A DNA stretch of 64,000 nucleotides from Vibrio pomeroyi. Lineage in GTDB: Bacteria; Pseudomonadota; Gammaproteobacteria; Enterobacterales; Vibrionaceae. Each line of letters begins with the position of its first letter. The first letter of the stretch is position 1. Below the pieces are notes generated by a model, which saw only the letters and a program-made list of their open reading frames with translations, searched no databases and was not told the DNA's origin. Shown here one piece after another: positions 1-8,572 of the stretch. The position numbers were made by a program, and so were the translations under genes. Where the stretch lies: positions 124,001 to 188,000 of the forward strand of contig CP090854.1 in NCBI GenBank assembly GCA_041879425.1, read 5' to 3'.

Positions 1-96
1 TTTCTTTTCGTAGATCTCTAAGATGAGTTGGCCTGCAGAGCGAGCAACCTCAATCACAGAGGGTAGGAGATGAGACAAATCTTTTGTTGTTGGCAT
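1..96 (-). CDS. cysQ: 3'(2'),5'-bisphosphate nucleotidase CysQ, N-terminal fragment
   Basis: Only the first 32 codons lie in the window; the gene runs off the left edge. The reverse strand from an ATG at 94-96 reads MPTTKDLSHLLPSVIEVARS and then the start of the first long helix of the inositol-monophosphatase-like fold. CysQ removes the 3' phosphate from PAP/PAPS, recycling the by-product of sulfate assimilation. It lies 34 bp downstream of nudE on the same strand, the usual nudE-cysQ arrangement in gamma-proteobacteria, so they are probably cotranscribed. The assignment rests on a short N-terminus plus context. Confidence 0.75.
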   Translation of the reverse strand, partial: MPTTKDLSHLLPSVIEVARSAGQLILEIYEKK

Positions 97-130
97 AAAT
101 ATTCTCTTACTCTTCGAGTGCGCTTTGGCT

Positions 131-682
131 TTAATTATTATTGAGTGATCGAAGGGTCAATAGTAGGGCGGTAATACTGCGAGCCTCACAGAAGTCGAGA
201 TGCGTTAATAGCTCTTCGGCTTGAGCAAGTGGCCAGCGCACAATGTCCAGTGGTTCAGGTTCATCACCTTCTAGCTTCTCTGGGTAGAGGTCTTCTGCGA
301 TAAACAGCGTCATTTTGCTAGAAAAGTAAGAGGGAGCGAGGATCACTTCCTTTAGTGGAGTGAGTTTGTTGGCACCAAAGCCAATCTCTTCTTTGAGTTC
401 ACGAACTGCGGCTTCACTCGGGTGTTCGCCTGGATCAATCAGTCCTTTCGGAAAGCCGAGCTCATAGCGTTCAGTACCCGCTGCGTATTCACGCACTAAT
501 AGAATATCGCCCTGTTCAGTAATCGGAACCATCATTACTGCGTTGCGCCCGCTGGGCTTCATGCGTTCGTAAGTGCGCTCTTCACCGTTTGAAAAGCGTA
601 AGTCGAGAGACTCGATAGAGAATAGTTTTGATTGAGCGACAGTTTGCTGAGCCAAAATTTCTGGCTTGGTCCTTTTTGTCAT
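131..682 (-). CDS. nudE: ADP compounds hydrolase NudE (Nudix family)
   Basis: This 183-residue protein carries a complete Nudix box around residues 78-101, of the form GX5EX7REXXEEXG (GLIDPGE, then AAVRELKEEIGF), which binds the catalytic metal. The N-terminal strand-rich part with the MVPIT and LVREYAAG segments is typical of NudE, which hydrolyses ADP-ribose, NADH and Ap(n)A-type compounds into mononucleotides. Length matches the family (E. coli about 186). It is followed by cysQ on the same strand; in E. coli nudE also sits near genes of nucleotide metabolism. The ATG at 680-682 is preceded by a GGAGCG-like Shine-Dalgarno stretch. Confidence 0.93.
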   Translation of the reverse strand: MTKRTKPEILAQQTVAQSKLFSIESLDLRFSNGEERTYERMKPSGRNAVMMVPITEQGDILLVREYAAGTERYELGFPKGLIDPGEHPSEAAVRELKEEIGFGANKLTPLKEVILAPSYFSSKMTLFIAEDLYPEKLEGDEPEPLDIVRWPLAQAEELLTHLDFCEARSITALLLTLRSLNNN

Positions 683-921
683 TGCGCTCGCTCCTTAGCT
701 CATTGGAATTCTTTCTTATAAAGTCATTCTAATATAGGGGAAATGACGTTGAGTTCCTAGATCCGAGTTTTCATATCCGAGAATTATTGAAGCAGGAACC
801 GATTGCGATCACTTGAATACCTTACTCAAGATGGTAACGAGGCGAGAATATGAGTAAGGAGCATAAGGAATACAAGAGCATAGGAAGCCTGGATTAGAGT
901 GTGTATGCTCAGCCCGAAAAC

Positions 922-953
922 AAAAAAGGTTGATGCTTGCGCATCAACCTTTC
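922..953 (-). terminator. Rho-independent terminator downstream of nfuA
   Basis: A GGTTGATGC / GCATCAACC stem closes on a TTGC loop. Reading the minus strand it ends in a run of T, 28 bp past the nfuA stop, so it terminates nfuA transcription. Confidence 0.85.
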
Positions 954-980
954 AAATAACGACTAACACTAAATCAGTGA

Positions 981-1565
981 TTAGTAGTAAGAGTGCTCAC
1001 CACGATCGTGCTCAGTTGCATCACGAACAGCAGTCAGTTCACCTTCGAATTGTTGAAGAAGTTCTTTCTCGATGCCTTCTTTTAGAGTCACATCAACCAT
1101 AGAACAACCGTTACAACCACCGCCGAATGCTACGATAGCAGCACCGTCTTCAGTGATTTCTACCAAGCTAACATGACCGCCGTGACCAGCAAGTTGTGGG
1201 TTAACTTGTGTTTGAATTGCGTATTCAACACGTTCTAGAAGCGGCGCATCGTCTGATACTTTACGCATCTTAGCGTTAGGTGCTTTAAGTGTTAGTTGAG
1301 AGCCCATTTTGTCTGTAACGAAGTCGATTTCAGCTTCATCTAGGAACGGTAGGCTTAGCTCATCTACGTATGCAGAGAAAGCTTCGAACTTAAGCTCTGT
1401 GTCAGATGCTTCAATCGCATCTGTTGGGCAGTAAGAAACACCACACTCAGCGTTTTGTGTACCTGGGTTTACCACGAACACACGAATGTTTGTACCTTCA
1501 GGCTGCTGTGACAGCAGATTGGCAAAATGAGTTTGAGCTGTTTCTGTAATAGTAATATTTGACAC
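981..1565 (-). CDS. nfuA: Fe-S biogenesis protein NfuA
   Basis: NfuA is a scaffold/carrier that takes a 4Fe-4S cluster and passes it to apo-proteins, especially under iron or oxidative stress. The 194-residue product has an N-terminal degenerate A-type domain (about 1-95) and a C-terminal Nfu domain with the CxxC cluster ligands in GGGCNGCSM near residue 150, and ends in GEHSYY like the E. coli protein. I chose a GTG start at 1563-1565 because the protein from there aligns end to end with E. coli NfuA (191 aa). The open frame continues upstream to 1718 but that part has no family counterpart. In gamma-proteobacteria nfuA follows comF (gntX), as here. Confidence 0.93.
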   Translation of the reverse strand: MSNITITETAQTHFANLLSQQPEGTNIRVFVVNPGTQNAECGVSYCPTDAIEASDTELKFEAFSAYVDELSLPFLDEAEIDFVTDKMGSQLTLKAPNAKMRKVSDDAPLLERVEYAIQTQVNPQLAGHGGHVSLVEITEDGAAIVAFGGGCNGCSMVDVTLKEGIEKELLQQFEGELTAVRDATEHDRGEHSYY

Positions 1566-1674
1566 GACGAATACCTGAGTAAATTTGTAGGCTATTAGCG
1601 CCATTCTACTCCTGTCAGATTTGTAATTCAGCCCTTTTTTGTTGGATTGCTGTACAAGTAGCGACTCACACCAG

Positions 1675-2388
1675 TTATCCAGAGGGCTCAGGAGTGCGGC
1701 AGATGCAGTAAATATCAATCCTTTTCACCCCTACTTCAAGTAGTAATTGGCATAATTGATACACAGTACTGCCTGTGGTTACAACATCATCAATTATCGC
1801 GATGTGCGAATAATCCGTCGCTGAGAAGTTTAAATTTTTCAGAACGAAAGCGCCTTTCAGATTACTTTTTCTTGCCGACTTAGTGAGCCCTTGTTGCGAA
1901 GTGGTTGAGCGGGTTCGTCTAAATAAAACGGCATTTTTGATGTTGAGCTCGTGAGCAGTGTAACGCGCCAATAACTGACTCTGATTAAAGCCACGATAAA
2001 TGTACCTTTGCCAATGCAGTGGGACACTCGTGAGTAACGACGCGGGCTCTTCAATCCGTGACGCTAATAGTTTCGACAAGTCGCGAGCAAACCAGAACTT
2101 ATCCGCGTACTTCATTTGTTGAATATAACCAGCGGTTGGAAAGGTGTAATCGCCGACACAATAGAGGCGATGCCAAGGTGGTGGCTTTGATAAACACTCA
2201 CCACACTGCTCAACAGTGGTGACGGTTTTTAAGCCACATCGTTGGCAGCGAGGTACTGGCTCAAAGAGTTTGAGACAAGAATTGCACCATCGAGGATGTG
2301 TATCACTAGGACATTTATCTAGCTTACACAGGTGACATTGAGGTGTGACCAGACGTGGTGTGTGTTTTTGTAGCCAATCGGATAACAT
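1675..2388 (-). CDS. ComF/GntX family phosphoribosyltransferase-like protein
   Basis: This 237-residue protein has two CxxC zinc-binding pairs near the N-terminus (CHLC..CNSC and CQRC..CGEC) and a C-terminal phosphoribosyltransferase fold with the PRPP-loop motif [12 protein letters not shown]. The family includes ComF, needed for DNA uptake in competent Haemophilus and vibrios, and E. coli GntX. The exact biochemical role is not established, though a link to natural transformation is plausible in a Vibrio. I took the ATG at 2386-2388; upstream in-frame ATGs (to 2505) would overlap the divergent bioH. Position between bioH and nfuA is conserved in enterics and vibrios. Confidence 0.88.
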   Translation of the reverse strand: MLSDWLQKHTPRLVTPQCHLCKLDKCPSDTHPRWCNSCLKLFEPVPRCQRCGLKTVTTVEQCGECLSKPPPWHRLYCVGDYTFPTAGYIQQMKYADKFWFARDLSKLLASRIEEPASLLTSVPLHWQRYIYRGFNQSQLLARYTAHELNIKNAVLFRRTRSTTSQQGLTKSARKSNLKGAFVLKNLNFSATDYSHIAIIDDVVTTGSTVYQLCQLLLEVGVKRIDIYCICRTPEPSG

Positions 2389-2481
2389 AGCTCGCGATGC
2401 TTTTGGGTTATGGTGTTTCTTTTGCTCACCATACTGAAAAGCGCGCATTATCGCTGATGGAAAAAGTAGGGAATATTGAGA

Positions 2482-3258
2482 ATGAGTGACGCGTTGTATT
2501 GGCATGTTTCAGGGCAAGGTCCCGATTTGGTATTGGTCCATGGTTGGGGAATGAACGGTGCGGTATGGCAGCAAACCGTGAATGCGTTAGAGGCTGATTT
2601 CCGAGTACACGTTGTCGATTTACCAGGGTACGGACACAGTTCTCATTGTCATGCTCAAGATCTTGAAGAGATAGCTCAACAACTGTTGGCCGAAGCACCA
2701 AAGCAGGCGATTTGGGTCGGTTGGTCACTCGGTGGTTTGGTCGCGACACACATGGCGCTCCATCATTCAGATTACGTGAACAAACTGGTGACGGTTGCGA
2801 GTTCGCCTAAATTTGCTGCCGAAAAAGAGCCTGTATTATGGCGAGGTATTCAGCCCAACGTATTAACCGCATTCACCGAACAGCTGGTGGAAGATTTCCA
2901 AACCACCATCGAACGCTTTATGGCATTACAAGCCATGGGCAGCCCGTCAGCAAGACAAGATGTCAAACAGCTCAAGCAAGCGGTGCTGTCTCGTCCACTG
3001 CCTAATCCTGATTCGTTATTAGCTGGTTTAAAGATGCTGTCTGATGTTGACCTGCGTGAACAGCTACCTGAGATCTCAGTGCCTATGCTTCGCTTGTATG
3101 GTCGATTAGATGGGCTCGTGCCAATCAAGGTCGCCAAAGACTTGGGCAATACTCTGCCTCATACTGAGCAATACATTTTCACTCAGTCTTCACATGCCCC
3201 CTTTATGACTGAAGCGGATGCCTTTTGCAGTGAGTTGGTCAGCTTCGCACAAAAATAA
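2482..3258 (+). CDS. bioH: Pimeloyl-[acyl-carrier protein] methyl ester esterase BioH
   Basis: BioH cleaves the methyl ester of pimeloyl-ACP, the last step before the biotin ring is built. The 258-residue alpha/beta hydrolase has the nucleophile elbow GWSLGG with Ser82 (same number as E. coli), an Asp in GRLDGLVP near residue 206 and the catalytic His in SSHAPF near residue 234, so the triad is complete. The oxyanion region VHGWGMNG is also typical. ATG at 2482 gives the family length (E. coli 256). It is transcribed divergently from comF, with the promoters in the roughly 90 bp between them. Confidence 0.95.
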   Translation: MSDALYWHVSGQGPDLVLVHGWGMNGAVWQQTVNALEADFRVHVVDLPGYGHSSHCHAQDLEEIAQQLLAEAPKQAIWVGWSLGGLVATHMALHHSDYVNKLVTVASSPKFAAEKEPVLWRGIQPNVLTAFTEQLVEDFQTTIERFMALQAMGSPSARQDVKQLKQAVLSRPLPNPDSLLAGLKMLSDVDLREQLPEISVPMLRLYGRLDGLVPIKVAKDLGNTLPHTEQYIFTQSSHAPFMTEADAFCSELVSFAQK

Positions 3259-3432
3259 TTGCTAAATATATATCCAGCTTGGTCGATATATAACCTAACC
3301 AACGTGTTGCATGATACTCAGACCTAACTCTCTCCAGAGCTGATTGCGGTAAGTTGGGCTATACCTGTTGTGCGTTCTCGGTACAACAGTGTTATGGCAA
3401 TAGTGATGGGCGATTCTTGAGGAGAGTTCGCG

Positions 3433-3906
3433 ATGATTGTGTCACCTGCAACTGCAGTGAGTGTGCCACTAATCGCCCCGTCCGTTAATGTGCAAACAGA
3501 GCAAGTTGCGCGTGATAATAGAGTCCGAGAGCCTGTTGCTCCCGCAGTAGCATTGGCGAGAACCAATGCAGAGCGTAAGGTCAAATCAGACGATAAACGA
3601 AGGCAGCAGTCGGCTTGGGATCCTTCAGACCATCCAGGTTATGAAATGGAGAACGAGTCAGAGGCCAATTCGGTTAGCCAAGAAGAGCCACAAGACCCTT
3701 TTGACAGGCTGTTCAGCTTATTGGCACTGAAAACATACAGTGCTGATCAAGGCAAAGGCTATACCATGCGTTTCCGCCTGCCAAAGCATGTTTTAGATGC
3801 GGCGATTCAGGAAGGACAGATGGAGAAACGACGTAAGGTCATAAAGTATCATTATGGTCATGCTGTTGCGCCTCATGCTCCATCAGAGATGTTAGTCGTG
3901 CTATGA
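3433..3906 (+). CDS. Conserved hypothetical protein, 157 aa
   Basis: I do not recognise a domain. The N-terminal 100 residues are low in hydrophobics, rich in Ala/Val/Pro then Asp/Glu/Lys/Gln, and probably disordered. Only the C-terminal third (from about residue 95, DPFDRLFSLLAL onward) looks folded, with a basic helix near QMEKRRKVIKYHYGHA. There is no signal peptide or membrane segment. The start ATG follows a GAGG-like ribosome site (gaggagagttcgcg). It stands alone between bioH and a bidirectional terminator. It may be a Vibrio-restricted gene; no function is proposed. Confidence 0.7.
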   Translation: MIVSPATAVSVPLIAPSVNVQTEQVARDNRVREPVAPAVALARTNAERKVKSDDKRRQQSAWDPSDHPGYEMENESEANSVSQEEPQDPFDRLFSLLALKTYSADQGKGYTMRFRLPKHVLDAAIQEGQMEKRRKVIKYHYGHAVAPHAPSEMLVVL

Positions 3907-3960
3907 ATCGCAGATTCATGATTCGACTAAACTTCGATGTCTTTTTTGAACACATAATAA

Positions 3961-4000
3961 AAAAACCTGCATACCCTAAGGGATGCAGGTTTTCTTTTTT
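3961..4000. terminator. Bidirectional Rho-independent terminator
   Basis: AACCTGCAT / ATGCAGGTT stem with a 10-nt loop, flanked by an A-run on the left and a T-run on the right. It can end the + strand hypothetical gene and the - strand tex gene, which converge here. Confidence 0.88.
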
Positions 4001-4033
4001 TAAGCTAATCCGTTTTGCAGACGAGTTAACGGA

Positions 4034-6364
4034 TTACTTTTTCGCTTTAGCAAAAGCAGCGGCAAATGCGCCACCCATTGCGGCATTTTGTTGTGGCTCT
4101 TCACGACGGCGTTGTCCACCTTGTGAATTTTGATGCGAGCGGTTTTGCGTGCGAGGTGCACTTGAACGTTGAGCTCGGTTGTCTTGTCCCGGTTCGTCCT
4201 TCGTACGCATGCTTAGTGCAATACGTTTACGCTGAACATCCACTTCCATCACTTTCACTTTCACGATGTCACCCGCTTTAACCACTTCACGTGGGTCAGA
4301 GACAAAGCGATCGGTGAGCGCTGAAATGTGCACTAGGCCATCTTGGTGAACACCAATATCAACGAAGGCACCAAAGTTAGCCACGTTCGATACCACACCT
4401 TCTAGAATCATGCCCGGTTCTAGATCTGAAACACTGTTTACGCCATCAGCAAAGGTTGCAGTCTTGAACTCAGGGCGAGGGTCGCGTCCCGGTTTATCTA
4501 ACTCTTTGATGATGTCGGTGACCGTTGGAACACCAAAGCTTTCATTGGTGTAATCAACCGCGTGCAAACCACGTAAGAAGTCGGTGTTACCCACCAGAGA
4601 TTTGATGTCTTTCTGGTTTTTCTCAGCGATGGTTTTCACCACAGGGTAAGCTTCTGGGTGAACCGATGATGCATCTAACGGGTTCTTACCATCCATAATA
4701 CGCAGGAAACCAGCACACTGTTCAAAGGCTTTTGGCCCCAAGCGAGCGACTTTCTTCAGCGTAGTACGAGCTTCGAAGCGACCATTCTCATCACGGAAAT
4801 CCACGATGTTCTGAGCGATGGTGCTAGAAAGGCCTGCTACGCGAGTCAGTAGCGCGGCAGACGCGGTATTCACATCAACACCTACGGCGTTTACACAGTC
4901 TTCGACAATCGCATCTAGGCGCTTGGCAAGCATGGTTTGGCTAACGTCATGTTGGTATTGGCCTACACCGATCGATTTAGGGTCAATCTTCACAAGCTCT
5001 GCCAATGGGTCCTGTAGACGACGAGCGATTGAAACCGCACCACGGATCGATACGTCCATGTTCGGGAATTCTTTCGCCGCTAACTCAGATGCTGAATAAA
5101 CCGATGCACCTGCTTCGCTAACAATAATTTTTTGTGCTTTTAGATTGCCACGTTTAATCAGATCGGCCACAAAGCTGTCGGTTTCGCGTGAAGCCGTACC
5201 GTTACCAATCGCAATCAGGTCAACGTTGAACTGACGAACCATCTGCTCAACAATGTGTGCTGATTTGTCGTATTGCTTCTGTGGTGGGTGGGGGTAAATT
5301 GTTTCTGTAGCTAGAACCTTACCTGTTGAATCCACAACAGCGATTTTTGAACCGGTACGTAAGCCCGGATCCAAGCCTAAGGTGGCACGAGGGCCAGCAG
5401 GTGCAGCCATTAGCAGGTCTTTAAGGTTGGTCGCGAATACTTCAATCGCTTCGATCTCAGCACGCTCTTTCATTGAGCCCATCAATTCGGTTTCCATGTG
5501 CATCGAAACCTTGATGCGCCATGCCCAGCTGATCACTTGCTTACGCCATGCATCTGCTGGTGCGCTGCTTAGGGTAATGCCGTAGTGATCAGAGATGATG
5601 TTCTCACAGTAAGAACCTCGTACACCTTCTTCTTGTTCAGGGTCTGCGTTCATCGCCAGTGTTAGGAAGCCTTCATTGCGGCCACGTAGCATTGCAAGTG
5701 CACGGTGAGACGGTACTTTGCTCAGAGCTTCGTTGTGCTCGAAGTAGTCTTTGAACTTCTCACCTTCGTTCTCTTTGCCAGCGACAACACGAGCACCAAG
5801 CTCAGCATTACGGTTTAGGTGTTGGCGAATCTTTTCCAGCAGGTTAGCGTCTTCTGCAATGCGCTCCATAATGATCGCACGTGCGCCATCGAGTGCTGCT
5901 TTGGTATCGGCAATGCCTTTGTCGTTGCTAACAAAGTTGGCCGCTTCGGTTTCAGGATCGTGCTGTGGTTCAGCCCATAGCATATCGGCAAGTGGCTCTA
6001 GGCCTGCTTCAATTGCGATCTGACCTTTGGTGCGGCGCTTTGGTTTGTATGGCAGGTATAAATCTTCTAGGCGAGTCTTGCTGTCAGCCTGAGTGATATC
6101 ACGCTCGAGTTCTGGCGTGAGTTTCCCTTGCTCTTGAATCGACTTAAGAATTGTTTGGCGACGATCATCAAGTTCGCGAAGGTAAGAAAGGCGACTATCA
6201 AGGTTACGTAGTTGGGTATCGTCTAAGCCACCCGTGACCTCTTTACGGTAGCGGGCAATAAAGGGAACGGTGTTACCGTCGTCAATTAGGTTTACTGCGG
6301 CGGTGACTTGCTCTGAACGAACATTCAGTTCTTCAGCAATCAGTCGACAGATAGCTTGGCTCAT
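4034..6364 (-). CDS. tex: Tex family RNA-binding transcription accessory protein
   Basis: The 776-residue protein shows the Tex architecture: an N-terminal helical region, a YqgF/RNase H-like domain ([17 protein letters not shown] near residue 330), a helix-hairpin-helix part ([25 protein letters not shown]) and a C-terminal S1 RNA-binding domain ([21 protein letters not shown] near residue 650). The tail after S1 is a basic, Gln/Arg-rich and probably disordered segment. Tex binds nucleic acid nonspecifically and affects transcription and virulence gene expression in several pathogens; the precise role is unresolved. It is monocistronic, with the csrB RNA gene divergent upstream. Confidence 0.93.
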   Translation of the reverse strand: MSQAICRLIAEELNVRSEQVTAAVNLIDDGNTVPFIARYRKEVTGGLDDTQLRNLDSRLSYLRELDDRRQTILKSIQEQGKLTPELERDITQADSKTRLEDLYLPYKPKRRTKGQIAIEAGLEPLADMLWAEPQHDPETEAANFVSNDKGIADTKAALDGARAIIMERIAEDANLLEKIRQHLNRNAELGARVVAGKENEGEKFKDYFEHNEALSKVPSHRALAMLRGRNEGFLTLAMNADPEQEEGVRGSYCENIISDHYGITLSSAPADAWRKQVISWAWRIKVSMHMETELMGSMKERAEIEAIEVFATNLKDLLMAAPAGPRATLGLDPGLRTGSKIAVVDSTGKVLATETIYPHPPQKQYDKSAHIVEQMVRQFNVDLIAIGNGTASRETDSFVADLIKRGNLKAQKIIVSEAGASVYSASELAAKEFPNMDVSIRGAVSIARRLQDPLAELVKIDPKSIGVGQYQHDVSQTMLAKRLDAIVEDCVNAVGVDVNTASAALLTRVAGLSSTIAQNIVDFRDENGRFEARTTLKKVARLGPKAFEQCAGFLRIMDGKNPLDASSVHPEAYPVVKTIAEKNQKDIKSLVGNTDFLRGLHAVDYTNESFGVPTVTDIIKELDKPGRDPRPEFKTATFADGVNSVSDLEPGMILEGVVSNVANFGAFVDIGVHQDGLVHISALTDRFVSDPREVVKAGDIVKVKVMEVDVQRKRIALSMRTKDEPGQDNRAQRSSAPRTQNRSHQNSQGGQRRREEPQQNAAMGGAFAAAFAKAKK

Positions 6365-6482
6365 CCGATGAATCTCTTATTTAATATCGTGATAAATACA
6401 TGGGGGTGAGCGTACGCTTTTTCTAGCTTTGGCTGTGTAATTATCCTGTCAGAAGTCGAATTTCCGTTTGTGATACCCACTT

Positions 6483-6500
6483 TGTGCGAGATCTCTTACA
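6483..6500 (+). promoter_or_regulatory. GacA/VarA-type upstream activating box for csrB
   Basis: TGTGCG-N6-CTTACA is an imperfect dyad close to the GacA consensus TGTAAG-N6-CTTACA. It lies about 175 bp upstream of the predicted csrB start, the distance usual for Csr/Rsm small RNA genes driven by the VarS/VarA (BarA/UvrY) two-component system. Confidence 0.7.
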
Positions 6501-6646
6501 AGTGATGTGCGACTAAGTCACTTTAAACCGATGAAATCGTCTTGAAATCAACTTAAGTTGCTGATTTTATTATGTTGAGTGTTTGAGGGCATATTTCTCA
6601 CCTGAAATGTTTTTTGGGACTATCTAGGAAACAGCGCCATTTCCCG

Positions 6647-6652
6647 TAATAT
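6647..6652 (+). promoter_or_regulatory. Probable -10 element of csrB
   Basis: TAATAT lies 7 bp before the G at 6660, which matches the first base of E. coli CsrB. No good -35 hexamer is visible, which fits an activator-dependent promoter. Confidence 0.5.
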
Positions 6653-6659
6653 TTAACTT

Positions 6660-6970
6660 GTCGACAGGGAGTTGGCAGGAACAGGAAAAAGCCTAATGGA
6701 CTAGGTATCTTCAGGATGAAGATTTGATTACTTAGGATGAGTGGTCAGCAAGGAAGTGATAATCTCTGGATGAGATTCGCCAGTCAGGATGACAGGCTAG
6801 AATGGACACCGCTAGGATGGCGATGAACAAAAAGGAAATTGGTTAAAGGATTTAGCCACTATCAAGGAAAGATGCAGGGAGCACCTTATCTCGAAGAGAT
6901 AAACAGTAGCCGGATTGCTGCGATAGAGACTTAACCCCGCTAGGCGAAAGCCTTGCGGGGTTTTCTTTTA
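6660..6970 (+). ncRNA. csrB: CsrB-family regulatory RNA (CsrA antagonist)
   Basis: The transcript would start GTCGACAGGGAGT, the same 13 bases that open E. coli CsrB. Across about 310 nt I count roughly 16 GGA motifs, many as AGGA or AGGGA, several in small hairpin loops such as CTAGGATGG; these are CsrA-binding sites. It ends in a strong terminator (CCCCGC / GCGGGG with a GAAA loop, then T-rich) at 6935-6970. CsrB RNAs sequester CsrA, linking VarS/VarA signalling to quorum sensing, carbon storage and motility; vibrios usually carry several copies elsewhere. It lies between tex and greB with no open frame in it. Confidence 0.93.
6935..6970 (+). terminator. csrB terminator
   Basis: An 11-bp stem with one mismatch (CCCCGCTAGGC / GCCTTGCGGGG), a GAAA tetraloop and a T-rich tail form a typical intrinsic terminator that closes the regulatory RNA. 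Confidence 0.92.
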
Positions 6971-7027
6971 TCTGGCGTTTGTAATGTCAGGCGAGGCGTC
7001 TGTCACTACCTACCAATTTGATAGAAG

Positions 7028-7507
7028 TTAGCTTTCAGCGTAGCGAATCGAGTTAACGAACCACTCTTTTTCGCCTTCTGGGGTTCTTACCGTAAATTCG
7101 TCATCCACTTCTTTCTTAAGCAGCGCACGCGCCATCGGCGAATCAATAGACACGTAGTTTTTCACGCCACCATAGATCTCATCAGGGCCAACAATACGGA
7201 ATGTCTTTGTGTCGCCGTCGTCGTTTTCGATCTCGACCCAAGCTCCGAAGAACACCTTGCCTTCTTGTTGTGGTGAGTAATCCACAACCTTTACTTGATC
7301 AAGACGTTTTCTTAGATAGCGAACGCGGCGGTCGATCTCTCGAAGGCGTTTTTTGTTGTACTGATAATCGGCATTTTCGCTGCGATCGCCAAGGCTTGCA
7401 GCCCAAGTCACTTTCTTGGTGACCTCTGGACGATCTTCACGCCACAAAAAGTTAAGCTCTTTTGTGAGTCTTTCATAACCCTCACGAGTGATTAGGTTTG
7501 TTTTCAT
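7028..7507 (-). CDS. greB: Transcription elongation factor GreB
   Basis: The 159-residue protein has an N-terminal coiled-coil hairpin (about 1-75, including SLGDRSENADYQYNKKRLRE with the conserved acidic tip that reaches the polymerase active site) and a C-terminal FKBP-like domain (VDYSPQQEGKVFFGAWVEIE onward). GreB stimulates transcript cleavage by backtracked RNA polymerase. The NADYQYNKKRLRE wording and the length distinguish GreB from GreA. It converges with csrB and is divergent from ompR. Confidence 0.95.
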   Translation of the reverse strand: MKTNLITREGYERLTKELNFLWREDRPEVTKKVTWAASLGDRSENADYQYNKKRLREIDRRVRYLRKRLDQVKVVDYSPQQEGKVFFGAWVEIENDDGDTKTFRIVGPDEIYGGVKNYVSIDSPMARALLKKEVDDEFTVRTPEGEKEWFVNSIRYAES

Positions 7508-7684
7508 AAATCTGACTTAATGAAATGATGTTCTAAGATAGAATATATAGAAAGGCAACATACGTTAACAATTCTTTAGGCGACTTTTTCTCCAAGAATG
7601 TTACATTTTTAATGTCTTATACCAATACACATTTACCAAGAATGCTTAACCTTAGGTTTGAGCTTTAATAGGTGGAACCATTAC

Positions 7685-8404
7685 ATGCAAGAAAACTACA
7701 AAATTTTAGTGGTCGATGACGATGCTCGTTTACGTGCTTTGTTAGAGCGCTATCTGTCAGAGCAAGGCTTTCAAGTGCGTAGCGTGGCAAACAGTGAGCA
7801 GATGGACCGCCTGTTAACCCGTGAAAACTTTCACTTGATGGTATTGGACTTAATGTTGCCGGGCGAAGATGGTCTTTCGATCTGTCGTCGTCTAAGAAAC
7901 GCAAATAACTCGCTACCTATCCTGATGCTGACGGCAAAGGGTGACGAAGTGGATCGTATTGTGGGTTTGGAAGTGGGTGCCGATGATTATCTACCGAAAC
8001 CATTCAACCCACGTGAACTGCTTGCTCGTATCAAAGCGGTACTGCGTCGCCAAGTTATTGAAGCGCCGGGCGCACCAAGTACAGAGGAGTCTGTGGTTGA
8101 GTTTGGTGAGTTCCGCCTGAACCTAGGTACGCGTGAAATGTTCCGCGGTGAAGAGCCAATGCCGCTTACTTCAGGCGAGTTTGCGGTACTTAAGTCGCTA
8201 GTGACTAACGCGCGTGAGCCAATGTCTCGCGATAAACTGATGAACATGGCTCGTGGCCGAGAGTACTCTGCGATGGAACGTTCTATCGATGTTCAGATTT
8301 CACGTCTGCGTCGTCTAGTGGAAGAAGATCCAAGCAAACCTCGCTACATCCAAACGGTGTGGGGCTTGGGTTACGTGTTCGTTCCAGATGGTAAGGCTGT
8401 GTAA
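7685..8404 (+). CDS. ompR: Two-component response regulator OmpR
   Basis: This 239-residue protein has a receiver domain with the acidic pocket VVDDD (residues 9-13), phospho-acceptor Asp55 in VLDLMLPG, Thr in LTAKGD and Lys in LPKPFNP. A winged-helix DNA-binding domain follows, ending in the conserved YIQTVWGLGYVFVPDG. It is very close to E. coli OmpR, which controls porins and osmotic responses. The start is ATG at 7685; an in-frame ATG nine codons earlier has no family support. envZ follows 168 bp downstream, an unusually wide gap containing a terminator-like hairpin. Confidence 0.96.
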   Translation: MQENYKILVVDDDARLRALLERYLSEQGFQVRSVANSEQMDRLLTRENFHLMVLDLMLPGEDGLSICRRLRNANNSLPILMLTAKGDEVDRIVGLEVGADDYLPKPFNPRELLARIKAVLRRQVIEAPGAPSTEESVVEFGEFRLNLGTREMFRGEEPMPLTSGEFAVLKSLVTNAREPMSRDKLMNMARGREYSAMERSIDVQISRLRRLVEEDPSKPRYIQTVWGLGYVFVPDGKAV

Positions 8405-8463
8405 GTCAGCTTAATAAGCTCTGCAGCAGCTTTATCGATTCTGTCATTCAGAATTCTCTATTT

Positions 8464-8500
8464 ACGGGCCATCTCATTAATATGTGATGGCCCGTTTTCT
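8464..8500 (+). terminator. Terminator-like hairpin between ompR and envZ
   Basis: ACGGGCCATC / GATGGCCCGT is a perfect 10-bp stem with a 12-nt loop, followed by TTTTCT. It could terminate or attenuate ompR transcription before envZ. Confidence 0.82.
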
Positions 8501-8572
8501 ATTCAGCACAATGGTTTAGAGTTATAGTTTCTATTATGTCTCTGTTTCTCCACCTTTCACTTTAGGTTTTCT

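Noticed and set aside
899..1102. Open frame on the + strand of 67 codons
   Set aside because: It overlaps the nfuA terminator and the 3' end of nfuA in antisense and has no ribosome site or family.
1566..1718. N-terminal extension of nfuA in the same frame
   Set aside because: The extra 51 codons match nothing in the NfuA family and overlap the end of comF; a GTG start at 1565 gives the normal length.
4818..6023. Several + strand open frames of 60-95 codons inside tex
   Set aside because: Antisense shadows of a well-conserved gene with biased codon usage; compositions are Ser/Arg/Ala-rich as expected for such shadows.
7616..7645. TTATACCAATACACATTTACC upstream of ompR, similar to the end of the MITE at 15017
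   Set aside because: Only about 15 bases match and no second inverted end is found nearby; could be chance.
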